From NCBI GenBank assembly GCA_021775835.1, contig JAJFHC010000162.1, positions 1 through 11,593 of the forward strand: a stretch of DNA of 11,593 nucleotides, written 5' to 3'. This document shows, piece after piece, positions 1-6,463 of the stretch. The notes below the pieces were generated by a model. That model worked only from the letters and a program-made list of their open reading frames with translations, ran no database searches and had not been told where the DNA came from. Within the stretch, counting starts at the first letter, position 1. Each line of letters begins with the position of its first letter. The translations under genes and the position numbers were made by a program. Source of the stretch: Hyphomicrobiales bacterium (GTDB taxonomy: Bacteria; Pseudomonadota; Alphaproteobacteria; Rhizobiales; JAJFHC01).

Positions 1-71
1 TGACCGGTCGCTATATCGCCCTAGGCGGTGGCGGCATCCACTGCATAACGCAACAGGTGCCGGCGGTTTGA
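1..71 (+). CDS. Agmatine deiminase-type protein, C-terminal fragment (5' part outside window)
   Basis: The reading frame starting at position 3 is open from the window edge and ends at TGA 69-71. It encodes about 22 residues that include GGGGIHCITQQVP. This is the C-terminal active-site signature of the agmatine deiminase/PAD_porph family (agmatine to N-carbamoylputrescine plus ammonia), in which the Cys of the G-G-G-x-I-H-C-x-T-Q-Q motif is the nucleophile; here that Cys is codon 42-44. The protein normally ends a few residues after this motif, as seen here. Only the tail is visible, so the exact substrate (agmatine or another guanidine) cannot be judged. It converges on the aminotransferase gene. 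The C-terminal ureohydrolase gene of the window also acts on guanidino groups, which supports a shared theme. Confidence 0.72.
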   Translation, partial: TGRYIALGGGGIHCITQQVPAV

Positions 72-260
72 TTCTCCGAGCCCGGTGAAGGCGCGACTCG
101 GTCTTGTTGGTGTCAACGCAGTCTCGACACTATTGCGAAAGTCGCCGTTTGCCCGTCTTGTCGCCACTAAAGTTACCAGTGAGAATGGGGATTCTCCTGA
201 CCTTGCAACTGCCGATCGTTTGGCCAATTCCGACCTTGCCCATCGACGGCATTGCCCCGT
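72..260. other. Convergent intergenic region, no gene recognised
   Basis: This 189-bp stretch lies between the stop of the deiminase-type gene and the stop of the aminotransferase gene. It holds a perfect 6-bp hairpin, GAGAAT-GGGG-ATTCTC at 181-196, and a weak CCGAG/CTCGG pair at 76-80/97-101. Neither is followed by a T tract on either strand, so no convincing intrinsic terminator is visible. Short frames here resemble no protein I recognise. Confidence 0.5.
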
Positions 261-1607
261 CTAAACCGTTTTGAAAACTGTCGCTATCTCCGTCAGCAAA
301 CGATCAGCATCCGCCTCAGAAAAGACCAGCGGAGGGCGGATTTTCAGAACATTGGCGTTGAAGCCTGTTGCTGAAATCAGGACCCGGCGTTCCCGCAGTC
401 CATTCACAACGGCCAGCGCAGTCGCGGAATCCGGTTCCTTCGTCTCCCGACTTTTGACCAGCTCGACACCGAGATAAAGGCCATCTCCGCGTACGTCGCC
501 TATTCTGTCTTCGGGTTGCGCCAGATCACGCATCCCATCACTGATGACCTTGCCGACGTTCAGAGCATTCTTCATCAGACCCTCGTCACGAATGACGTCG
601 AGCGTCGCCTGCGCTGCCGCCATGGCAACGCTGTTGCCGCCGAATGTATTGAAATAGCGCATGTCATTGCCGAACTTTTCAATGACCTCGGGCCGTATCG
701 CTATTCCGGCAACAGGATAACCATTACCCATGGGTTTACCCATGGTCACAATATCGGGCATTACCCCGTGACGCTGATACCCCCACATGTGGGACCCCGA
801 ACGACCGAAACCGGATTGCACTTCATCGGCGATGAACACACCACCGGCCGCACGCACCACCTCGGCCACTGGCGCCAGGACGTTCGTCGGTTGCGAGAAC
901 ACCCCATCAGAGGAAAAAAGCGAATCCGCGATAAAGGCGGCAACACCTTCGCCACGCCGTTCCAGATCCTTGATCTGATCGGAAACCTTCGCCGCCAGCC
1001 AGCGGCCCATATCGTTTGTGTCGACCCGATACGGATCAGGCGCAGTCACCCGCCGAACCCATGTTCCGAGCGGTGAGTTCTCGCCCATTGACGGCGAGAA
1101 ACCGGCGCTCAGTTCGGAGTTCCCGTGATAGGCCTCCGACGTGACGATGATCCCTTTGTTGCCGGTGTGATACTTGGCAATCCGCAAAGCCAGGTCGTTT
1201 GCCTCCGACCCGGTGCAGGTAAACATGGCGTGCCCGATCTCCGGTTCAAACGTCGCCAGCAGATCCTCCGCATAGTCCAGAATTCCGTCCTGGATATACC
1301 GCGTGTGCGTGCACAAGGTCTGCAGCTGCTCCGTGATAGCGGCAACGACTCTAGGATGCGAATGCCCCACCGAGACCACGTTGTTATAGGCATCAAGATA
1401 TTCGTTGCCAGCCTTGTCGTATAACAAGACACCCTTGGCACGGCTGATCTCGACGGGGTTTGAATAGAACAAACGATAAGCCGGGCCGAGCAGAGCGGCG
1501 CGGCGTTCGACACTCGCACGGGTTTCCGTATTGAGCTGATCCAGTTGGGAGGGATCGAAGCCGTTGACCATTTTTCCGCGGCGGGCAGGCTGTCCGATTT
1601 CATTCAT
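261..1607 (-). CDS. Class III PLP aminotransferase-fold enzyme, phospho-lyase type (AGXT2L/PHYKPL-like)
   Basis: This is a fold-type I, class III PLP enzyme. Counting from an upstream ATG at 1640 (459 aa), the landmarks are TGSEAND (143-149) for cofactor phosphate, YHG (171-173) for ring stacking, ADEVQSGFGR with Asp272 for the pyridine nitrogen, and the Schiff-base Lys302 in MGKPMGNGYPVAG. The N-terminal GPAYRLFYSNP and the GKPMGNG lysine motif are typical of the AGXT2L1/AGXT2L2 branch. Known members of that branch are not transaminases but eliminate phosphate and ammonia from phosphoethanolamine or 5-phosphohydroxylysine. The kinase gene immediately upstream (gap about 9-40 nt) fits that chemistry. 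Start: ATG at 1607 has an AGGG-like sequence 11 nt upstream. ATG 1640 has no visible ribosome site, and ATG 1571 (GGAAAA upstream) is also possible, since homologues often begin near the MVNGFDP segment. An ordinary omega-aminotransferase is the alternative. Confidence 0.88.
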   Translation of the reverse strand: MNEIGQPARRGKMVNGFDPSQLDQLNTETRASVERRAALLGPAYRLFYSNPVEISRAKGVLLYDKAGNEYLDAYNNVVSVGHSHPRVVAAITEQLQTLCTHTRYIQDGILDYAEDLLATFEPEIGHAMFTCTGSEANDLALRIAKYHTGNKGIIVTSEAYHGNSELSAGFSPSMGENSPLGTWVRRVTAPDPYRVDTNDMGRWLAAKVSDQIKDLERRGEGVAAFIADSLFSSDGVFSQPTNVLAPVAEVVRAAGGVFIADEVQSGFGRSGSHMWGYQRHGVMPDIVTMGKPMGNGYPVAGIAIRPEVIEKFGNDMRYFNTFGGNSVAMAAAQATLDVIRDEGLMKNALNVGKVISDGMRDLAQPEDRIGDVRGDGLYLGVELVKSRETKEPDSATALAVVNGLRERRVLISATGFNANVLKIRPPLVFSEADADRLLTEIATVFKTV

Positions 1608-1649
1608 TGTGAGTTCTACCCTATTGCTGGAACCATCCATTGAGCGGGG

Positions 1650-2687
1650 TTACAGGAGTGTCGCTGAAACAGCATCGACGGAGCGCTTTAAAAACCAGTC
1701 AAGCTGATGCCAGCCCTGGTCCGTGTTACGCAGAATGTATACGGAATTGTCAGGGAACAAGCGAGCGCGCCAGATCGATAACAAGGCTCGAGTCACCACG
1801 CGTCCCATAACCAGATGGGGGATGAGCATCAGTTCCTCTTCCGTGAGATCGGCCACCGACAGATATCCACTGAGAACGTCATGTCCGTGACCAAACAAGT
1901 TTTCGTCAGGGCTGCGCGGCAGTTGGTTTAACAAGGCCGTGGACACGTCAATGGCCACCGCCGTGCGGACCGCATCGCCAAAATCAATAATCCCTGTGAC
2001 AAACTCCGGATCGTCGTGATCCACGACGATGTTGGACTGGCTAAAATCATTGTGAACGACCTGGGTGCGGCAAGCGGCTATGCGCTCGGACAAAGTTGCA
2101 AACCGTTCCATACCGGTTGTAAGTTTTTGCCGCTTCTCCAGGTCTTGGACCTCGCCCAGCAAGTACTCCAACGCCAGCAGGTGTTTGACGTCCCAAGCCA
2201 GCACCCGGGTATCTGAAGGGTGCGAGAAATCTGCCATTGCAAGACGAAGCTTGCCCAGAACCTCACCAATTTTGATACGACCGTGGCTGTTGGACGTCGT
2301 GTCGGCCAATGGCGTGCCGTCAAGGTAGGACAACAACCGCACCTGCCGGGTTTGACCGGCCTCGTCGACGATCGAGAATTGATCCGTACCTTGCTTGTTA
2401 CGCAAGACTCTTGGGATTGGCAAATCTCTATCCCTGCCCGCCACATGGTTCATCATACTGGTTTGAAAAGATAACTCTTCCTGACTCTCTGCAGGGTTGG
2501 CGACCTTCAACACGTATTGCTGTCCTTGCGATGTTGTCACCCGAAACGTGTCGTCCTTTTCGGTTGCAAATCGTGTGAACTGTCCAGAAACTCCAAAATG
2601 TTCCCGCGCCAGCCGCTCAGCTTCTGCCTGGCGCATTGGGATACACGTTGCGGCAAGCCCGCCTTGTTCGGTCAATGGTGCAAGCAT
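1650..2687 (-). CDS. APH-fold small-molecule kinase (hydroxylysine kinase-like)
   Basis: This is a cytoplasmic ATP/GTP-dependent kinase of the aminoglycoside phosphotransferase/choline kinase fold, about 345 aa, the usual length for the family. Counting from GTG 2690, visible features are the nucleotide lysine in YVLKVANP (Lys62), the catalytic loop VVHNDFSQSN (His213, Asp215, Asn220), and GIIDFGD with the metal-binding Asp236. The pattern SEKDDTFR...YVLKVAN is characteristic of hydroxylysine kinase (HYKK/AGPHD1) relatives, which phosphorylate the hydroxyl of an amino alcohol. Such kinases are often next to or fused to AGXT2L-type phospho-lyases, and here the lyase gene follows after a few bases, suggesting coupled translation. 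ATG 2687 has a GGA core 7 nt upstream; the adjacent GTG 2690 is equally possible. The gene has its own candidate promoter and palindrome upstream. The substrate is unknown; antibiotic phosphorylation is unlikely given the pairing. Confidence 0.85.
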   Translation of the reverse strand: MLAPLTEQGGLAATCIPMRQAEAERLAREHFGVSGQFTRFATEKDDTFRVTTSQGQQYVLKVANPAESQEELSFQTSMMNHVAGRDRDLPIPRVLRNKQGTDQFSIVDEAGQTRQVRLLSYLDGTPLADTTSNSHGRIKIGEVLGKLRLAMADFSHPSDTRVLAWDVKHLLALEYLLGEVQDLEKRQKLTTGMERFATLSERIAACRTQVVHNDFSQSNIVVDHDDPEFVTGIIDFGDAVRTAVAIDVSTALLNQLPRSPDENLFGHGHDVLSGYLSVADLTEEELMLIPHLVMGRVVTRALLSIWRARLFPDNSVYILRNTDQGWHQLDWFLKRSVDAVSATLL

Positions 2688-2717
2688 CACGGTGTCCAGA
2701 AATCACGCCACCAACTC

Positions 2718-2746
2718 TTAATGGTATATTGTCGACAATCTGTCAA
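2718..2746 (-). promoter_or_regulatory. Candidate promoter of the kinase/phospho-lyase pair with internal operator palindrome
   Basis: On the minus strand there is an exact -35 consensus TTGACA (2741-2746), a 17-nt spacer, and a weak -10 CATTAA (2718-2723). The perfect 12-bp palindrome ATTGTCGACAAT (2728-2739) lies entirely within the spacer, a position where a bound repressor would block RNA polymerase. Two half-sites of the TTGT/ACAA type are compatible with GntR/FCD operators, and the GntR gene ends only 28 bp upstream. That this GntR protein binds it is inference. Confidence 0.45.
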
Positions 2747-2773
2747 CTTGCCCGGCCGCGGCGACCGGAAACC

Positions 2774-3454
2774 TCAAATGGCGCCCGCTGCCACCTTCAG
2801 ATGGGCCAGAAGTTTTTCACCTTCAGACAAATTGTGCTGCTCTGACAAGGTGCCGGCACTCTCCGGGTCTGCCGCAAGAAGGGCATCAACGATTGGCCTG
2901 TGCTGATCAAGAACTTCAGACAATTCAAGGATCAGTGCGTTGCTGGATCTCAAATACATCCTGATTTGTTGCTCGATCAACACGTACTGAGCCGCCAGCC
3001 GGGAATGCGCGGCCAGTTCGACAATTGTCTTGTGGAAAGCATAATCCGCATCAGAAACCCGATCGACGTTACCGGTCTTGCATTCTTCGCCAAGCTGAGA
3101 GAAAATCTCCCTTATCTTGCCAGCCTTCGTCTCATCCAAATTTTTGGCAACAAGCTGTGCCGCCAAGCGTTCGACGGATGAGCGCAACGTGTAGAGCTCC
3201 CACGCATCCTGAACGGTCAACGTGACAACACTCCATCCGGAATAGGGTACCAGCCTCAACAGGCCTTCTTTTGCAAGCTGGCCGAAGGCTGTGCGCACAG
3301 TAGCCCTGGACAGGTCCATCTGTTCGGAGATCTGCACCTCAGTCAGGCGCGATCCAGCCGGAATTGCGCCATTCACAATGGAATTACGCAAAGCAACGGT
3401 CGCTTGTGCCTCCAGCGACATCTTTGTCACCGGTGCAATATCCAAAGGTTTCAC
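2774..3454 (-). CDS. GntR-family transcriptional regulator, FCD subfamily
   Basis: The protein is about 226 aa, standard for FadR/FCD regulators. The N-terminal winged helix-turn-helix covers roughly the first 75 residues and includes AIPAGSRLTEVQISEQMDLS, then RATVRTAFGQLAKEGLL. The C-terminal all-helical FCD ligand domain begins near AWELYTLRSSVERLAAQLVA and carries Asp/His residues of the kind that bind a metal in this family. Start choice: GTG at 3452-3454 is preceded by GGAGAGG about 4 nt upstream, the best ribosome site in the area. ATG 3421 has none, and the long ATG extension to 3568 adds an N-terminus foreign to the family. It precedes the kinase and phospho-lyase genes and diverges from the ABC importer operon, so it probably represses one or both in response to a pathway metabolite. 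The ligand cannot be predicted. Confidence 0.92.
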   Translation of the reverse strand: MKPLDIAPVTKMSLEAQATVALRNSIVNGAIPAGSRLTEVQISEQMDLSRATVRTAFGQLAKEGLLRLVPYSGWSVVTLTVQDAWELYTLRSSVERLAAQLVAKNLDETKAGKIREIFSQLGEECKTGNVDRVSDADYAFHKTIVELAAHSRLAAQYVLIEQQIRMYLRSSNALILELSEVLDQHRPIVDALLAADPESAGTLSEQHNLSEGEKLLAHLKVAAGAI

Positions 3455-3578
3455 GGCACCTCTCCAACACTGCTGGCCTGACACCCCTGAGGCGAATTCA
3501 CGGTTCAGCGCGGGTTGTCCTTCCTTACCCCTGATTGACTTTCCGTGCCACCTTAAGTGAAAAATCAAATGGGTTTAC

Positions 3579-3594
3579 ATCTATGAATATAGAT
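3579..3594. promoter_or_regulatory. Candidate operator: perfect inverted repeat ATCTAT-N4-ATAGAT
   Basis: The 16-bp sequence ATCTATGAATATAGAT has perfect 6-bp arms around GAAT. It sits in the AT-rich centre of the divergent intergenic region, where a dimeric regulator could control both the GntR gene and the importer operon. It does not share a motif with the palindrome upstream of the kinase gene, so both cannot easily be sites of the same factor. Confidence 0.35.
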
Positions 3595-3663
3595 ATAGGC
3601 ACCGGAAAAATTATATTTATTGATCTGAAGATTCACTCATTGTTTCATTATCCACGCATTTAA

Positions 3664-3690
3664 GGCCCTTCAGTTTCGAACGAAAGGGCC
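3664..3690 (+). promoter_or_regulatory. Leader hairpin upstream of the binding-protein gene
   Basis: GGCCCTT (3664-3670) and AAGGGCC (3684-3690) form a perfect 7-bp stem with a 13-nt loop. An alternative inner pairing TTTCG/CGAAA is also possible. It lies 37 nt before the start codon and is not followed by a T tract on the plus strand, so it may be an mRNA 5' stabiliser or a protein-binding site rather than a terminator. Confidence 0.35.
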
Positions 3691-3727
3691 AAAACGCGGT
3701 GACTTTTTCAACAATGGGAGGAGACCA

Positions 3728-4759
3728 ATGCACATGACAGCTTCAATATTTCGCACGGTTCGCAGAACCGGCTTCATCGCTGCAACAATTGGAGTGGCAC
3801 TATTTGCACCCATTTCAAACGCGCACTCAGCAGACACCATCAAGTGTGTCTTCCCATTCTGGTTTGGCTTCGCACCAGTGTTTGTTGCACAGGAGGAAGG
3901 TTATTTCTCAGAGGAAGAACTGACTGTCACGACCGCGTTTGACAACGATCGTGCCAACGTTCTGCCGGCAATGGCGACCGGCTCAATCGATTGCACCATG
4001 CGCACCATCGGCGAGTCCATGTCACGCCCCAGAAAGGCCGACACAACCGGAACGGTCATTGGAACAATAGATATTTCCGTCGGTGCGGACGGTGTCGTTG
4101 CAGATCCGGAAATCAAATCTGTTCTGGACCTCATAGGCAAGACCTTTGCCGGCGAAATAAACCACCCCGGAACGGTTCTGGTTCAGCATGCTCTGACACA
4201 GAAGGGCAAGAGCATCAAAGACGTCACCATGAAGCTGATCGCCACAGACGATTCTGCCGCCGTGTTTGAAGACAGCGGCATCGCTGCGGTTGCCACATGG
4301 GAACCGATGATGAGCTCCATTGTAAAGGGCACGTCGCGGAAGGGATCGCATGTCCTGATTTCGTCTGCAGACTATGAAGGGCTGATCACCGACGTCATTT
4401 TGGTCCGCACTGAAGACTACAAGGCGAACCCCGAGAAATACGCCAAGTTCCTGCGCGGCATTTTCCGGGCGATTGATCTGTACCTCAAGGACCCTGACAA
4501 GTTCATCGCGATTTCGGCGCCGAAATTCGACGTGCCCGCCGCCGAAATGAAGGAAGCGCTGGCCGGTGTGAAATACACATCATACGAAGATAGCGTTGCC
4601 TATCTTCCGGGCGCCGGCGGCGATGGCAAACTCAAGGAGGTCTTCGATGCGTTCAACGGCATCAATGTCTCGCTTGATTTGCAGGACGGGCCACTGGACT
4701 ATACCCCCTACGTGGACGGCACCTTGATGAAGGGGCTGTTTGACGGTCACAAACGTTAA
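3728..4759 (+). CDS. ABC importer periplasmic binding protein, NMT1/SsuA-like
   Basis: This 343-aa solute-binding protein belongs to the family importing taurine, sulfonates, nitrate or pyrimidine precursors. The N-terminus is a typical Sec signal: basic RTVRR, a hydrophobic stretch at about residues 15-29, then SNAHSA with cleavage around residues 32-35. The mature protein starts with IKCVFPFWFGFAPVFVAQEEGYFSEEEL, the usual NMT1-like opening in which the substrate is held near the first strand. VLPAMATGSIDCTM and AAVATWEPM are further family landmarks. The start ATG has GGGAGGAG upstream at good spacing. It is the first gene of the importer operon, separated from the permease by a 12-bp hairpin. 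The binding pocket shows no residue that lets me name the ligand; similarity to sulfonate transporters does not prove sulfonate transport. Confidence 0.88.
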   Translation: MHMTASIFRTVRRTGFIAATIGVALFAPISNAHSADTIKCVFPFWFGFAPVFVAQEEGYFSEEELTVTTAFDNDRANVLPAMATGSIDCTMRTIGESMSRPRKADTTGTVIGTIDISVGADGVVADPEIKSVLDLIGKTFAGEINHPGTVLVQHALTQKGKSIKDVTMKLIATDDSAAVFEDSGIAAVATWEPMMSSIVKGTSRKGSHVLISSADYEGLITDVILVRTEDYKANPEKYAKFLRGIFRAIDLYLKDPDKFIAISAPKFDVPAAEMKEALAGVKYTSYEDSVAYLPGAGGDGKLKEVFDAFNGINVSLDLQDGPLDYTPYVDGTLMKGLFDGHKR

Positions 4760-4765
4760 GAAGTC

Positions 4766-4802
4766 TGGCGCGACACGAAGGGGCGTTCTCCGTGTCGCGC
4801 CA
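4766..4802 (+). terminator. Intercistronic hairpin after the binding-protein gene (attenuator or mRNA stabiliser)
   Basis: TGGCGCGACACG (4766-4777) pairs perfectly with CGTGTCGCGCCA (4791-4802), a 12-bp GC-rich stem with a 13-nt loop. It starts 7 nt after the binding-protein stop. The downstream sequence AATACC lacks a T run, so it is not a full intrinsic terminator. The likely role is protection of the upstream mRNA 3' end, giving more binding protein than permease, which is common in importer operons. Confidence 0.55.
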
Positions 4803-4855
4803 AATACCTTGTCTCTCAACCAACAAACGTATCGCGGCGGAAGGAGGACGATGAA

Positions 4856-5644
4856 TTGTTAGATCACCTCCTTGCCTTTCGGGCCCGCATACCCCACCGG
4901 ACGGAAGTCACACTCGGACTGCTGGGGTTCATCGGTTTTCTGCTCACCTGGCATCTGATTGCGATTTCTGGAGTGATCCGTCCGGAATTTCTGCCGACGC
5001 CGTTCGCCGTCCTTGAAGCCTTCTACAGGCTGTTTGCGGAACGCGACTTTGCATCGGATGTGGTCATCAGTGTCGGCCGCGTCTGGCTCGCATTTGGGTT
5101 ATCGGTGATCATTGCGTTGCCCCTAGGCCTCATGATGAGCACGTACAGATCCGTAGGCGCTTTCTTTGAACCCTTCATAGACTTCTTCCGCTATCTGCCG
5201 GTGCCGGCACTGGTCCCATTGCTGATCATATGGTTCGGCGTCGGTGAGGCCTCCAAGATCGCTGTACTGTGGTTCGGCACGTTTTTTCAATTGGTTCTCC
5301 TGGTAACCGACGACACCAAACGCGTGCCGGCGGAATATGTTGAGTCCGGATTTACGCTTGGCGCCAGCCAGGGGCAAATCATGAAAGACATCATTATTCC
5401 CGCCTCCCTTCCCAACATTGTCGATAACCTGCGCATCACGCTCGGCTGGTGCTGGACCTATCTGATCATTGCCGAAATTGTGGCCGCCAACTCCGGGATC
5501 GGACATGTCATCTGGTCGCTCCGTCGGTTTGTGAAAACACCGGAGGTCATGGCAGGCATCGTCACCATCGGCATCATCGGCCTGATAACCGATCAGGCAT
5601 TTCGTTTCGCCCACCGGCGTCTTTTCAGATATTTGAACCGGTAA
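4856..5644 (+). CDS. ABC importer inner-membrane permease, SsuC/TauC-like
   Basis: This 262-aa membrane protein has about six predicted transmembrane segments, roughly at residues 18-38, 70-92, 103-124, 128-148, 190-210 and 235-253. The BPD_transp_1 domain carries the cytoplasmic coupling (EAA) loop EYVESGFTLGASQGQIMKDIIIP, which contacts the ATPase. It should pair with the binding protein before it and the ATPase after it. The start is TTG 4856, 8 nt after a full AAGGAGG (4841-4847). The nearer ATG 4851 is out of frame and closes after three codons (ATG AAT TGT TAG), and the next in-frame Met lies deep in the transmembrane domain, so TTG is the only sensible start. The stop is followed after 6 nt by the ATPase start. 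Confidence 0.9.
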   Translation: MLDHLLAFRARIPHRTEVTLGLLGFIGFLLTWHLIAISGVIRPEFLPTPFAVLEAFYRLFAERDFASDVVISVGRVWLAFGLSVIIALPLGLMMSTYRSVGAFFEPFIDFFRYLPVPALVPLLIIWFGVGEASKIAVLWFGTFFQLVLLVTDDTKRVPAEYVESGFTLGASQGQIMKDIIIPASLPNIVDNLRITLGWCWTYLIIAEIVAANSGIGHVIWSLRRFVKTPEVMAGIVTIGIIGLITDQAFRFAHRRLFRYLNR

Positions 5645-5650
5645 TCAGAG

Positions 5651-6463
5651 ATGAACGAGTTCCTGAAAATTGACGCCGTCAGCAAGTCCTACCGATCGGA
5701 CGACGGAAAAACTGAAACACCTGTTGTCAACGAATTATCCCTCAGCGTGAATGAGGGCGAACTGATCATGTTCCTTGGACCGTCGGGTTGCGGCAAGACC
5801 ACCCTGATGCGCATTGTCGGCGGCCTGGAAAAACAGAACGCCGGCAGTATCTGGCTGGGCGGAAAGGAACTGCAGGGACCGGACCGCCGCCGGGGAATGG
5901 TGTTTCAGTCGTACTCCTCGTTTCCGTGGCTGACGGTGCGCCAGAACATTGCCTTTGGTCTGCGTTATCGCAAGGATATCGATGATTCCGAAAAAACCAG
6001 GATCACCGATCACTACCTGGGGCTGGTGGGGTTGGACAAATTCGGCGACTTTTACACCAATCGGATTTCCGGCGGCATGCGCCAGCGTGTGGCCATCGCC
6101 CGGACGCTGGCCGCTGCACCCGACTTGCTGTTGATGGACGAGCCCTTCGGGGCTCTTGACGCCCAGACTCGTGAGTTCCTGCAAATGCAATTGCTGGACA
6201 TCAATCAGAAAGAGCAAAAGACGACGATCTTTGTGACCCACGATGTTGAGGAAGCTGTCTTGCTGGCCCACAGGATCATCATTTTCTCGGCACGGCCCGC
6301 ACGGATAATCAAGGAAATCAACGTTGCCGATATCATTCCCGTAGAACATCGAGCTGCCGGCGCCAAGGAGTCCACAGAGTTTTTCGAGCTGCGCAACAGC
6401 ATACTCACGATTATCAGGGACGAGTATCATCGGGCAGCGCAGGAGGAGAATGATTCCGCATGA
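5651..6463 (+). CDS. ABC importer ATP-binding protein, SsuB/TauB-like
   Basis: This is a 270-aa cytoplasmic ATPase that powers the importer. All nucleotide-binding motifs are intact: Walker A GPSGCGKT (43-50), Q-loop Gln86 in MVFQSYSSFPWLTV, signature ISGGMRQRVAIAR (139-151), Walker B LLLMDEPFGALD with Asp163/Glu164, and switch His197 in FVTHDVEEA. The Q-loop FPWLTV and the SGGMRQR signature are those of the nitrate/sulfonate/taurine subfamily. Length is normal for a single-domain subunit. ATG 5651 is 6 nt after the permease stop with only a weak ribosome site, implying translational coupling. The end overlaps the next gene by ATGA, tying the transporter to the SDR genes in one operon. Confidence 0.93.
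   Translation: MNEFLKIDAVSKSYRSDDGKTETPVVNELSLSVNEGELIMFLGPSGCGKTTLMRIVGGLEKQNAGSIWLGGKELQGPDRRRGMVFQSYSSFPWLTVRQNIAFGLRYRKDIDDSEKTRITDHYLGLVGLDKFGDFYTNRISGGMRQRVAIARTLAAAPDLLLMDEPFGALDAQTREFLQMQLLDINQKEQKTTIFVTHDVEEAVLLAHRIIIFSARPARIIKEINVADIIPVEHRAAGAKESTEFFELRNSILTIIRDEYHRAAQEENDSA

Larger units (their letters stand above)
3455..3727. promoter_or_regulatory. Divergent control region between GntR gene and ABC importer operon
   Basis: This 273-bp region carries the 5' ends of two divergent transcripts. It is markedly AT-rich between about 3555 and 3660, unlike the surrounding genes. It contains the inverted repeat at 3579-3594, a hairpin at 3664-3690 in the leader of the binding-protein gene, and the GGGAGGAG ribosome site just before 3728. 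No single -35/-10 pair stands out clearly enough to assign start sites. Confidence 0.55.

Noticed and set aside
21..227. Minus-strand open frame of 68 codons at the left edge
   Set aside because: It overlaps the recognisable deiminase C-terminus on the other strand, has no ribosome site and matches no protein I know.
516..1076. Plus-strand open frame of 186 codons
   Set aside because: It lies entirely antisense to the well-supported class III PLP enzyme gene and has no recognisable domain.
2752..2768. GC-rich CCGG...CCGG repeat between the GntR and kinase genes as a terminator
   Set aside because: Only four base pairs can form and there is no T tract.
3455..3568. N-terminal extension of the GntR protein up to an ATG at 3568
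   Set aside because: The extra 38 residues do not resemble a GntR N-terminus, and GTG 3454 has a strong GGAGAGG site just upstream.
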